Assembly: GCF_001949145.1 (NCBI RefSeq)
Contig: NW_019091581.1
Span: 132,804 to 175,078 of the forward strand
Length of the DNA stretch: 42,275 bases
Direction of reading: 5' to 3'
DNA from: Acanthaster planci
Lineage: Eukaryota; Echinodermata; Asteroidea; Valvatida; Acanthasteridae
Under the pieces are notes generated by a model that was not told the DNA's origin, made no database searches, and worked only from the letters and a program-made list of their open reading frames with translations. Below are positions 23,266 through 33,170 of the stretch, piece by piece. A program made the translations under genes and the position numbers. The number at the start of each line of letters is the position of its first letter. Positions within the stretch are counted from its first letter, which is position 1.

Positions 23266-23380
23266 TTCGCCCCATTGCTCCACATGCACACGTAGTGCTG
23301 CTTCGCCCTTGTCACTTCGCCCCACTGTCAATCACTACGTCGCCTTTGACACTTCGCCCCAATCAATTTCCATTCGCCCC
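23266..23380 (-). promoter_or_regulatory. Cluster of five GGGCGAA motifs upstream of DGCR2-like start
   Basis: The plus strand has TTCGCCC(C) at 23266, 23302, 23316, 23353 and 23373; read on the minus strand this is GGGGCGAA. The cluster lies 160-280 bp upstream of the proposed DGCR2-like start codon. ACGTAGTG and CACTACGT flank two of the copies as inverse repeats. It resembles GC-box/E2F-type sites, but a regulatory role is an inference. Confidence 0.4.
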
Positions 23381-24719
23381 TTTGGCGACTTTTGCTTCTA
23401 CGTAACTTTGCACTACACCAAAACAGACAACAGTACAAATCTGGCCAAAATAGCGCCGCCTATTGACTCTCAGGAAGAGCTTGTCCTCCGTTTTTTTACT
23501 GGAAATTTAAGTTTACTCGTAGAATTTCAATTTTTGTTTCAATTTTGTCGGGGTTAGCCCCGCAATTTTTTAAATTCGCCTTTCCCAGAAGATACCCCCA
23601 AAATAAGAGTAAAACTATGCTTTCATCTCTGAATGTAGCCCCCCGCCTAGCTATACAATAGGCCTACCGATTGGGGCTTTTTGTGAAAGAAATACCCCGA
23701 ATTGGAAACTACCAGCCCCAAATTCGTCATTTGTAGAAATATCTCTGTGATCCCTCCTGATTATAGCCTGTCTTATTGTAAAAACCCCGTGGGATCACAA
23801 AAAATATTGAGCTCGCACGCTGAAATCCAACAATTTGGTGGAATGCACTTTGACTTTGACTTTGTTCAACCATCTGTGGTCCAGCCTATGTACACAGATG
23901 CAGATCATTAAAGGACACTGAAAGCAAACGAAAACCAAACTTTGGCCAGTTTCGAATAATTTTTTTTTTATAATAAACCCAAGCCAATGTGCACATACTG
24001 ATACGCGTCGCGTCCAATGATCTCATTATAGAGATCATAGATATCGGAATAAAAACACTTCTTCCGATATCCAGGATTCTAAGAGGGGGGAGGCGATTTT
24101 TCATGGGGGGTGTACCCTGGCCCCCACGCACGCCCCCCCCAGCCACGCCGCTGCCGATATCTATTGTGATCAGTGGGCGTGTCATGCGTACGAGCGTGTG
24201 CGTACGGAGAAAAGGCACAACTGCAGGGTGTAGTCCAGTAATTTAAGCCCCATTGGAAACAGTGTAAAATCAATATTATTCAGGGCTAAATAACATGCAA
24301 GCCAACATCCCAGAGGTTTGTCAAACAAAAATTAAATTATTCCTTTGTCGTTAAACCTTCAATTTCTTTTCAAAGTTGGGGGGGGTTAACCGATGAAATT
24401 TTTATTTTTTTTCACTCACAAAAAACCACCCCCCCCCAAAAAAAGGAGAAGTTGCGAAGTCTGCGTTTAGCCATTTTTAATCAAGTGCCAACCCTCAACT
24501 TTCTAGGGCACCTGGAACAATTTACAACCGTAATTTTCAGCCATTCTACTCAAAGGTAGAAGCTCAAACCCCTTTGAATTTGATCCTACTAATTAAGAAT
24601 TTACACAATCTCACCCTTTGGGGGGCCAAACAATCTCCTTTTTCAAAAGAAACTGAGGGGGCACTTTTAATGCTAATGAGCTGACCGGAAATTCTCGCTT
24701 CAATTAGTAGACTGCACCC

Positions 24720-24960
24720 TTTGCAGGTCTCGAGCTGGATCACGAGAGGGAGCTATTTTCTCGGCAACATATCGGTACCATATTGATTTCCAACTTCGTT
24801 GGTGCACAAACGACTAGCCTGAGGAAATGCACGCATCACGGTCGCATCCGCTACCAACAAAATTGAACACTCCCGACAAACGCGGCTCTTTTGAACTGAC
24901 GAGGGGTGCTTCTGCTCGAGGTGGCTAGAGTGAAACTTCTTGTTTGGAGCATATACCTAG
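24720..24960. repeat. Diverged duplicate of 32780-33010
   Basis: Shared blocks include CGGTCGCATC, ACCAAYAAAAT, GAACACTC/GAGCACTC and GGGGTGCTTCTGC, in the same order and at similar spacing as in the second copy. It may be an old segmental duplication or an unidentified repeat family. Confidence 0.6.
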
Positions 24961-25054
24961 GGCACTCACTGACAGCAAAATAATGATTCGCAGCTTGCCA
25001 CGTACCCTCCCCACCTCCCACCCCCGAGGAAAATCTGAAGGTGGGTGTTATGCG

Positions 25055-25268
25055 CAGTGTCGTGACTAGGGCTAAATGTACGGGAGGCACCCAGGGGTGC
25101 ACACATTTTTCAAGCGGCTACCGCAAGAAAAGAACCTACAGCTGCATAGCTATTAAAGACTCAACGGAGATTATTCACAGGTTTCAAAAGGGGGAGGGGG
25201 CGCACGGGCGTCCGCTGGTGAACATGTGCTCCCCCCCCCACCCGGGCAACCCCGTAGTTACGCCACTG
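25055..25268. mobile_element. hAT-type MITE with perfect 8-bp target duplication
   Basis: The 214-bp element starts CAGTGTCGTGACTAGG and ends CGTAGTTACGCCACTG. GTTATGCG flanks it exactly (25047-25054, 25269-25276). The termini belong to the CAGTGGCGTAACTA family also seen at 7168-7335. It has no coding capacity. Confidence 0.93.
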
Positions 25269-25344
25269 GTTATGCGGTGCGGGAGAGCTAGAGATGGCCA
25301 ACATTGTAGCTTTTTTCTACCACAGCGCACCTTTCTTTTTAAAG

Positions 25345-25490
25345 TGATTTTTCAATTTTTGTTTTGCTTTTTTAAAAAAAAGGTCTTTTTGTTGCCTATT
25401 TTTTATTCTTATTCTGATACAAATTTCCATATTCATGAGCAAAGCCTTGACGTCATTCCAGAGAGAAAAACCTCAACGTTGAACAAAAAC
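25345..25490 (+). repeat. Dispersed repeat shared with 15421-15545
   Basis: It carries the same T-rich block, the ATTTCCATATTCATGAGCA phrase, a TGACGTCAT site and CTCAACG as the copy in DGCR2-like intron 4. Confidence 0.6.
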
Positions 25491-27059
25491 CTGCAGTAAT
25501 CAATGGGCGTAACTAGTGTACATTTTGCAGGGGCACTGGGAGCCCCATACGGAGGGGGGGCACAGCAAGATCTGAACTACCTCACGGAGTGTAAAGTAAA
25601 ACACTGACCAAGGTGGACTATCACCAGATTTTTCTTTCTATTTTCTGAGTGGCGAGGAGCACATAGGGGCTGCCATCATCCTGTGCCTTAGGTTAATCTA
25701 AGTATTTTCCTTCGCGGCCTTTCCGCCATCAGACCTGTAATTGTCAGCAAGACCGGCGACTAAAATGTTGTGTCGTTTCGAGTTACTGTCACGGCTATAC
25801 GTGGGGTGCTGTTACCCTATGGTGGTGGGTAGCCTACGCCTTAGTTTTAAGTTGGGTATTAACCTCTTCGGCAATTAAAATACTCCCCGTAAAGACCAAG
25901 AATCGGCAAAAAAGAATTAGCCTCACAAGAGGTTAGAATTGATTTACTCACGGTTTGAGATCAAGTTGAGAAACCGAAATTCAAAGAAGCTTTTCCAGTA
26001 TTGAGACTGAGAAAAATGGGGAAAAAAATACACGATCGTTGACCTTGGTAACTGGGGTAGACAAAATGGATTGATGAAAATGTAGTCCTACAGCGTACAA
26101 GCTGGTTTAAGTTTGCAATAAATTGAGTAATGAATAAGCTATATGATTGTGTAAGCCTATGTAGTAACGTATGGTCTGGAAATTGTTTACAAAGTGCAGA
26201 ATGTTCATGGACCACTGGCCATTGACAAAACTGTAAAATATGGGTAAAGGGGAGGAAATTGTAAGGTACCCATAAAACGGAGAAAGTTGTGCAATCTGTT
26301 CTCTCTGTTTACAGAGTTCACGTTCAGACAGAACGAACTGCTGGAGAGGGGCAGATTGTCATGTACGATTATCGCGTACAGGTGTGCAAAATTAGGCTCA
26401 TGTCCGGCACGAAATAACAGTCTAATGCCCGTTGTTTCAGACTCATATTAATGAGAATATTGGTACCTTATGATTAAGACCACGGGAGACTTAGGCCTAG
26501 CTAACATGCGTGAAGTGGGTAAGTTATTGGGATTATGTTAAGAGAGTAAAACACTTAAATCTAGACTTGACAAAGTCGGACCACCACATTACCGAAACTG
26601 AAATTAGCCGCATTAAAAAATCGAAATTAATGCATTCGAAAATAACTTAGCCATGGTAATAACAGGCTTTCGTAATATTCGATTATTTCAGTTTCTATTC
26701 ATAGGCCCTAAAATGTTTACCATGTCTGAATCTCATTTCATGTTTTCCATTTTTTTGTGAACAACTGACTTAAAGATATTTAATCAGCTTTTTTTCCCCT
26801 CACGGCATACAATTTTTCTTTGTGAGTCGTTTTTTTTATACGTATCGCTACTTTGCATAACACTTGACGAAAGTGATTGTTTAAACGTAGAGCAAGGACA
26901 CCGAGGGAACGCGCATGCACGCACAGCTTAAAAAAACTTTTGGACAATCCTTCATTTCGTTGTTGCTGTTTTTGGCAGTGAAGGTCACAGATAAGCTTAT
27001 CCTAACATAGCAGACATTGCTAGGAACAGTCTACTTTCAGAGCGCGTGATCGCAATATC

Positions 27060-27275
27060 GAAAGCGCTATTATTAATTCACTGGTCTTGTGACCATCACG
27101 CGCTGGGTAGTTTTGAAACACACAATGGACTTTGCTCTTTGCCTTCTGCGTTGGAAGCAAATTGAAGTCACACGAGTATTACATGCAGTTCATTTCCAAA
27201 GTATTACCCATTTGAGTCAGTCATTGCTTCTCACAAGCATAAGATTGAGTTGAGTTAGACTGAGAGTTCGTGAAG
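27060..27275 (+). promoter_or_regulatory. EPDR copy A proximal promoter and 5' UTR
   Basis: Two blocks here are conserved with copy B. One is 27060-27150 (GGTCTTGT...ATCACG...CTTTGC), matching 35382-35470. The other is 27151-27275 (TTGGAAGCAAATTGAAGTC ... GTTCGTGAAG), matching 36824-36954. In copy A they are contiguous. No clear TATA box is visible. Non-coding conservation between the copies suggests regulatory or untranslated sequence. Confidence 0.5.
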
Positions 27276-27384
27276 ATGAATCGCTGTTCCGTTGTGCGTC
27301 TAGTTGCACTGCTGGCAGCTACCGTCTTGGTTGCTGACGCCGATAACTACTGCTGCACGGCACCGCAATTCGTAATCCGCGCAG
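27276..27384 (+). CDS. EPDR-A exon 1: signal peptide and CCTAPQ
   Basis: 36 codons plus one base, donor GCAG|GTAAAG. It encodes MNRCSVVRLVALLAATVL, the VADA cleavage region and DNYCCTAPQFVIRA. It differs from copy B by one base (Arg3 to Pro). Confidence 0.93.
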
Positions 27385-30300
27385 GTAAAGTTTGTTCCAA
27401 AAGACCCAGTTACGTTTTTGCAGTTTGTGCCTTTTCTCCCAAGTTTAGAAACAACACTGGAAACTTATATGCTACAGCCTGCAGTTTTACCCTTGGACTT
27501 TTCTTGTATCGGCGGCAGGCGTCTTAATTTTCAATAATTAAGATTTTTCTTACGTGAACCATCCAGTCACACCGTCATATGTACATTCTTGGTCTCAGTC
27601 GTTACTAGTTGATAATAAATCTTATTACCTGTGCTGAAACATCACACCACGAGAAAGTATTCGCCTAGGCCTGTAACAGATTCAGAGGGCGCAGTTTTCA
27701 GGAAACAAAAGGCTTCTTCGATCACGTGCATTCAGTATGGAATCAATTGAAATTGGGATTCAGAGTGTAGATTGCAATAATTTTTGCCAAGCCTTCATTT
27801 CCCGCTTCTTAAGTCCCCCTCTTTCCAACTAATTGAATGGTAATATGTCTTCAAAGTTATTCAAAGTCTATCAAAATAACTTTTCATTCAGTTTTGCTTC
27901 TGTTTGTTTTTGTCCGTCTTTTTTGTCCTATTTTTTTTTTACCTTTTTCATTTTGTTTCGTTTGTACAATAATTTTCCGGCCCACTGGTCTCAACAAAGA
28001 TCATCCTCGCACTGATCTGCTGTATGCACATTACTGCACGATCGAATTTTTAAAATTTAATTTAATTTTGTTTATTCATTCTGTGCAAAAGATTAGTAAT
28101 TGTTCGTCGTCTAAGGGTTCTTTGCGCAAGGGTGCCTATAGTTTCGATAAAGCAATTTTACCCTCAGGATCGCTTGGGGCAAAATGTAACCAAAAATGGC
28201 ACATTTCTTCCAAATTCAAGAGATCATCAAAGAGTTGTTTTATACATTTATTGATCTGTGTGACTATCTTTTGGAATTCAGGAATGACCATTTTGTGAGC
28301 TCTATTGCTTCCTCCGTGCTCAGATCAGCTCCAAGGTCTTCAATTGCCTTCTGGCCAGGGAATAGCCCAGCTGAACGTTCTCGACATGGCTCTTGACTTC
28401 ACAAATGAAAGGGCAGGAGAGGAAATTGATTCTTACAGTATGGGAAGACTCACGAAGATCAAAGTCATCATTGATAAAAAGAAGGTGAGGTTCATCATTT
28501 CTTTCCTGAATCTAGGGCCTGTTCATTTCTTTCCCTTTATTACTGGTCAACCACAAAATGTTATACAACAATAATGAATGCGTGTGAATGCAGTGGTAAT
28601 TTTACTAGGTGAAAGATGGAACATCTAATCTGCCACGGAGTGGAAATTTTATCTATTACACGCATAGGCCTATGAAACATTCATATATATGCGAATAAAT
28701 CCTTAAGCTTTGTGTATAAGTCTCCACTTTCCTCTACAAGCCTGGCCCAAAATCGCTAGAAAAAGCTGTTACTTTTCAAATAAATTCGTGCTTTTCAATA
28801 TGATTTGCATGTCGTGTAAATTAATCTTATCGGTTGATAGTCACGTTTCGGCATTGTGACAAGTTCTGAAATTTCTTCTTCAGTCTAAGTAGAAGCGTTC
28901 ACTTTTGTGACTTTTTAGACGTAAGCCATATTGGGCGAAGAGCTGCGATGCATTTAGCCAGGCTTTGCACGTTCGTGCAGTTTTTGTTTTTTGCGCTGTG
29001 CATGCTTTGGTCCTGGTGATTCGTGTCACGTGGTCTGTAATTCACCAACCAGTTGGCCAAGAGTTGTTTAGGGTGTTATATATGTTTTTGACTACAATGG
29101 TAAAAATAATAACATGAGGTTACCCGTAGAATACTCGATCCCAAAAGATAAAGTCGTGCACGGTCATGCTTGAGGACGCCCACTGTGATAGAAGACTCGC
29201 ACATATATCGCAGACGCATAATTTTGCGGCCGTGTCTGAAACGGGTTCTAGAGCTGTGGCTAGGTCTATTGTCTGCGCGTCTTCGAGTATTTCCAGTTGA
29301 GTGAAGACCTAGACCTGACTAAAGAAAACGGATTTGGATGCAACCTGAGACACACCAGTCAGACGACCTGGATTTTGTTCACGTGTTGCAATAAATGGTA
29401 TGAAGCACTCTTGTGAATGGTTAGATCAAACTTGATTTGAAGTCACTTTTACATTACTCCACGCTTTCGAATACCCGTTTTTTGTATTTCAGAATGTCAT
29501 GTACACCATCATTGGGCAAAATTGCACCAAGACTGAAGCCCGTGGGGAGTTCCTGCAGTGCATTCCAAGTGAGGAAAAAAATCCGTCTCTGTTTGGGGAT
29601 ATTTCATATATTGGAATCAGGCTAGACATTCACGTTGTTATTTGTCATGACATTGGTGGCAAGGAAATTTGTTACATTTTGTGTATCATAATTTTTAGAC
29701 ATGGTATATAATTCAATCATGCCGGTAATTGTATTTTGGCTATTTTTTTTTCTAATCCGAAACTACGTAGTAGACTTGTAGTAGTGCCACAGATCTACGG
29801 TGTCTAGAAGGAGACTGTAATCAGACCAATCTGTCATATTTACTTCCTCATGAAAGCAAACCACACTTCGAAATGGGCTGGAAGCCCTCTTAATTCCGAA
29901 GAGAAAAGGTTCCTTTCAGTCGATTGAAATTGACTGAGATCTCATTCTAGTCAAGTGAAAATTCACTCCGACGAGACGAATTCGACTGAAAGTCACCCAC
30001 ATTAAGACTGAGTAAAATAAGATTTCACTGGAACTTCAATTGGAGAGATTTTTTTTCAAACCACCTTAATCGAAAGTTAGAGCCCTTTTCACTCTAAGAT
30101 AGACCTTAGCTCCCAGTTTCCCTCAGTGAGAGAGAAGGTTTGGGCCACTTCTGATTTGCAAGAAATACAATTTGTGCTCTTGATCTGTACATTTTCATAT
30201 TTGCTATACTGTTGATGGCGTATGCAGAGACCGCTCACTTCGATGGTAGTTCATACCTTGGGGACAACGAACTGACCCTAGACGCCTTCTCTTTCCCCCT

Positions 30301-31155
30301 CGATGAGCCCAAGGTCGTCCGTGGAAATGTTACCGTATCCGTAACCCACGGAAACTGCATCTACGCCGGTACTTGGCTGGTGGGCGAGGCTACGCAAACT
30401 GAACCACGTAAGTCTAAGCCAACACTGCTATAGCGGCGTTATCCCTTCTGTCTAGTCCTGAGTTCCCAGATCAAAAAAGATTAGTTCTGGTCACGTGTCT
30501 AAAACCGGAGGAATTTCCCGAAACTGGTTGATATGTTCTGAATTCATTACATTAATTTCTGGGTTGGCCCACCTCGTCAATATTCGGCAACTTCGGGTCG
30601 CATATAAACTGTTTCTCTTTGCAGATTTATCCATGTAAATTACAGTTTGAAGACAGTTCCTCGGTATTTTCTGGTACCGTTGGGTATGTCGATCACCACT
30701 TCTGAACAACTTGAATTATATACTGTTTTAAAATGTACATACATGTAGTAGCAGACGTGTGTGCGATGATTTTAAAAAATAGAATGGAATCCTGAACATG
30801 ACGTCATGCTGTAATTTAGTGGCTGTTGGCTACCTGGTGCTGACACAGATTTACGCCACTGAAATAAATCAACTCTGAATCAAATTAATTGACCAGTTGA
30901 AGAAAAATGAATTCTTTCGCAGCAAGAAGTTTGAAGGGCTTTACATTCTGCTTTTGGTGTGTCTCTCGATGAAGTACGTCATTTCTCATTCTTTCTCGTG
31001 TTGATGTGCTCCAACAAAATCATGGAAAAATTTTACGGTTTTGTTGATCGACAGCAATCCCACTTGTCAGTTCCACGTCTTTCGTCAACTTCAAGAGAGG
31101 CATCGCTGATCCTTCGAGGTGGTTTGACGTACCGTCCTTCTGTCAACAGGTATAA
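27276..31155 (+). CDS. Ependymin-related secreted protein, copy A (five exons)
   Basis: The spliced frame 27276-27384, 28324-28484, 29493-29568, 30228-30407 and 31055-31155 gives 208 residues, close to the usual 200-220 of ependymin-related proteins. Signal peptide is residues 1-22 (cleavage after VADA). Mature features: the N-terminal CCTAPQ cysteine motif, IDSYSMGRLTKIKVIIDKKKN, Cys in QNCTK and LQCIP (101, 113), Cys159 in THGNCI, and the C-terminal GIADPSRWFDVPSFC. The last matches the family's G(I)xDPSxFxxPxxC ending. Sequons are N100-C-T and N149-V-T. Members are secreted glycoproteins with a hydrophobic-pocket fold, and in crown-of-thorns starfish an expanded set is released to the water. 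All splice sites and phases agree. A second copy follows 9.7 kb downstream. The ATG has a good purine context (AAGATGA). Confidence 0.92.
27385..28323 (+). other. EPDR-A intron 1
   Basis: 939 bp. Its 3' part (GGAATGACCATTTTGTGAG near 28281) is the uninterrupted version of the site where copy B carries an insertion. The 153-codon open frame at 27837-28298 is intronic. Confidence 0.75.
28324..28484 (+). CDS. EPDR-A exon 2
   Basis: 161 nt, acceptor GTGCTCAG and donor AAG|GTGAGG. It encodes DQLQGLQLPSGQGIAQ, DFTNERAGEEIDSYS and KIKVIIDKKK. This is the most diverged exon between copies, with 9 of 54 residues different. Confidence 0.93.
29493..29568 (+). CDS. EPDR-A exon 3
   Basis: 76 nt, phase 0 in and phase 1 out, acceptor TGTATTTCAG and donor CCAA|GTGAGG. 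It encodes NVMYTIIGQNCTKTEARG and EFLQCIP, carrying two conserved cysteines and an N-C-T sequon. Confidence 0.92.
30228..30407 (+). CDS. EPDR-A exon 4
   Basis: 180 nt, phase 1 in and out, acceptor GTATGCAG and donor CCAC|GTAAGT. It encodes AHFDGSSYLGDNELTLDAF, the N-V-T sequon, THGNCIYAG and VGEATQTEP. Confidence 0.93.
31055..31155 (+). CDS. EPDR-A exon 5: C-terminus
   Basis: 101 nt after acceptor GATCGACAG at 31046-31054, ending in TAA at 31153-31155. The frame set by exon 4 gives PIPLVSSTSFVNFKRG then IADPSRWFDVPSFCQQV. A longer open frame in another register starts at 30959, but it does not carry the family C-terminal motif. The encoded peptide is identical in copy B. Confidence 0.92.
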
Positions 31156-31425
31156 AGACGTGTTTTCCCGAATCAGGGAGTGTTGCTGCCAGATAAGTAA
31201 CACCGACGCAAGTCTCAAATTTTAGTCCCAAACAAACAGCCTCGATCGATCATTTTAACAATTCTCAGTAAATCTACGTGTAATACTACGTGTAATGGGA
31301 TGAGTAATGTGTACAGGAAAACCAACTCGGCTCTGTCATCCAAAACAAGATCAACTAGGCCTACACCATCGTGTTTGCAACATGATAGCTAGAGTGAAAT
31401 TAACACTGATACCATCCTGAGCCCA

Positions 31426-31431
31426 AATAAA
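31426..31431 (+). terminator. Polyadenylation signal for EPDR copy A
   Basis: AATAAA lies 271 bases past the stop codon, with an overlapping AATAAG. It is the nearest canonical signal downstream of exon 5. Confidence 0.55.
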
Positions 31432-32498
31432 ATAAGTGTGGTTGAATACAAAAAATCAATATAAGTGGGATCAGCACTTGTCCTATTCGTCGAATCGTCC
31501 AGCACCTTTTCAGCTGTAAGTTACCCAATTTGGCAATACATGTAGGGCCTACTTTCGTTGAAACCATCATCGATTAGAAGCCCTGCTGCCGGGTATCACG
31601 CCCGAAACCACAGAATTTCAGCAACCTCAGCAACTATATCCAAACCTTTCTTTGATCTCACATCGCTTACGAGAGAAAAATTCATTGTTTCCCATTGTCG
31701 AATACTATATTATCCTTTCGTTCTGACACGATCACTACATTTCAGACATGTGGAGAATAAAGAGGTGCCCCCCCTGAAAATATGACCCTGGGGTTCCTGT
31801 TGCCACTCAAAGAAAATAAACCTGGAAAAGGGTGCCTTTGGCTTTAAGGTGTAGGCCTACAACTGACCTAAAATGTGACTAGTTCCTTTGACAACAGCGT
31901 ACCTGATAGAAGAACGATCTGCACAATCATTAGCTGGAAAACTTCACCCATAGATTCTGTACCTTGATTGATCGAAAACCAGTCGCTAAGAACTAGCAAC
32001 CAAAGTACTTTACCTGTAGCAATCAAAGAACTGTACGCACGACCAGCGGCACTGTCTGCAAATGTGCGCGTCACGCGCATGCCGAAGCGCTATCTATACA
32101 TAGCCGGGTTCAAACAATTCGTGAAGAGGTAGCGTGGAACAGTGTGCTCGTAAATTTTTAACAAGTTTCTTATTCAAACTGACGTAGGCTATTTTTCTAT
32201 GTAGTTGGAATAAATTCATCAGTTATCACTTAAATCAAGCAAAATTTGTGAAAGGGGTGTTATAAACCAAATAATGACCATTTCATGTTGTGTCATGCGC
32301 GTACGTTTCATTTTCCCTCGGCTTTGCCTCGAGAAAATAAAATTCTCCATGCATTAATCGCCTTGAGAAGCTAACCACTCGAAGCAGTCAATATTTGTAT
32401 ACTTAATAATGTATTCATTCGTCAAAATATCGATTCATTAAGGCCTCGCCTAGTTATTCGATCCATCAGAGCTGTGATTTGTGTCCGACATACATGCA
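31432..32498. other. Intergenic DNA between the EPDR copies
   Basis: No gene or clear element is recognised. A second AATAAA lies near 31757. Confidence 0.4.
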
Positions 32499-32688
32499 CT
32501 GGTCTTGTTTCCAAGACCGTAGTTTATTCCGTCACACGAATGATTACACGTATATTGTGATAATATCACCACACGAATCGGAATCACAGGAAGATAACGA
32601 TGTGGTGATAGCGCCCTGTTGTTGTGCGTATGAGTGATAGTTTTGTGTCTCGGAATAAACTACTGAAAGGTCTTGGAACCAAGACTAG
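32499..32688. mobile_element. Inverted-repeat MITE with 7-bp flanking duplication
   Basis: The left end CTGGTCTTGTTTCCAAGACC and right end GGTCTTGGAACCAAGACTAG are inverse, and both arms continue through TAGTTTATTCCG / CGGAATAAACTA. The flanks are ACATGCA (32492-32498) and ACATGGA (32689-32695), differing at one base. It is 190 bp and non-coding. Confidence 0.8.
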
Positions 32689-32779
32689 ACATGGATGCTC
32701 GGAACGCCTACGGCTGCACCATGTAGCGTAGATTTGGACAGAAGCACGTGTTCATTGCCCACATGTACTGTACGCGGGC

Positions 32780-33010
32780 TAACTGGATCGGTCTATCAGC
32801 CTCGAGCAGGACCGAAGGAGAGCGCAATTTCCCGAAGTAATGGAGGCTCCTTAGGTGGGAACTGCACCTCACTGGTTCACGAACAACTATGAAATGTATG
32901 CCTTGCGGTCGCATCGCAACCAATAAAATGAGCACTCGCCACTTGGCTTTTTCCAACCGATGGGGGGGTGCTTCTGCCCAAGGCGAATTGACATAACGAT
33001 ATTTTTCTTT
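32780..33010. repeat. Diverged duplicate of 24720-24960
   Basis: Shares CGGTCGCATC, ACCAATAAAAT, GAGCACTC and GGGGGTGCTTCTGC with the earlier copy in the same order. It abuts the coding-like exon at 33018. Confidence 0.6.
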
Positions 33011-33017
33011 GGCACAG

Positions 33018-33170
33018 GAAAAGTCTACCAGAGCTAGACGCTCCGTGCGCCCCGTCTCTGATGATCACAAGGACGTCATGAAGCTGGTGTCAATCTTCAA
33101 CACCATGATGCTGCCGGATGTAGGGCATGCCAAGGTGCTGAAGCCCCAAAAGCCTTCAAGCAAGCAATGA
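33018..33170 (+). CDS. Unidentified terminal-exon-like coding segment, 50 codons
   Basis: It follows a good acceptor (polypyrimidine ATTTTTCTTTGGCACAG ending at 33017) and stays open for 50 codons to TGA at 33168-33170. The peptide starts EKSTRARRSVRPVSDDHKD, continues VMKLVSIFNTMMLPDVGHA and ends KPQKPSSKQ. Base composition is GC-rich and codon-like compared with flanks, which suggests real or recently real coding sequence. I do not recognise the family. No partner exon was found upstream within the window, so it may be a gene remnant, a retained 3' exon of a relocated gene or part of a mobile element. The phase of entry is unknown. Confidence 0.4.
   Translation, partial: EKSTRARRSVRPVSDDHKDVMKLVSIFNTMMLPDVGHAKVLKPQKPSSKQ

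Larger units (their letters stand above)
23105..27059. other. Intergenic region between divergently oriented DGCR2-like and EPDR genes
   Basis: About 4 kb with no recognised coding sequence. It should hold the 5' UTR and promoter of the DGCR2-like gene near its left end. Repeats and mobile elements inside are listed separately. The remainder is AT-rich with many G and C homopolymer runs. The 152-codon open frame at 25041-25499 runs straight through a MITE and a dispersed repeat, so it is not a gene. Confidence 0.5.
28485..31054 (+). other. EPDR-A introns 2-4
   Basis: Intron 2 is 28485-29492, intron 3 is 29569-30227 and intron 4 is 30408-31054. All are alignable in blocks with copy B. I see no mobile element with clear ends in them. 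Confidence 0.7.

Noticed and set aside
25041-25499. 152-codon open frame
   Set aside because: It runs through a hAT MITE with defined ends and then into a dispersed repeat, so it is chance.
27837-28298. 153-codon open frame
   Set aside because: It lies inside EPDR-A intron 1, is T-rich with low-complexity composition, and is not conserved in copy B.
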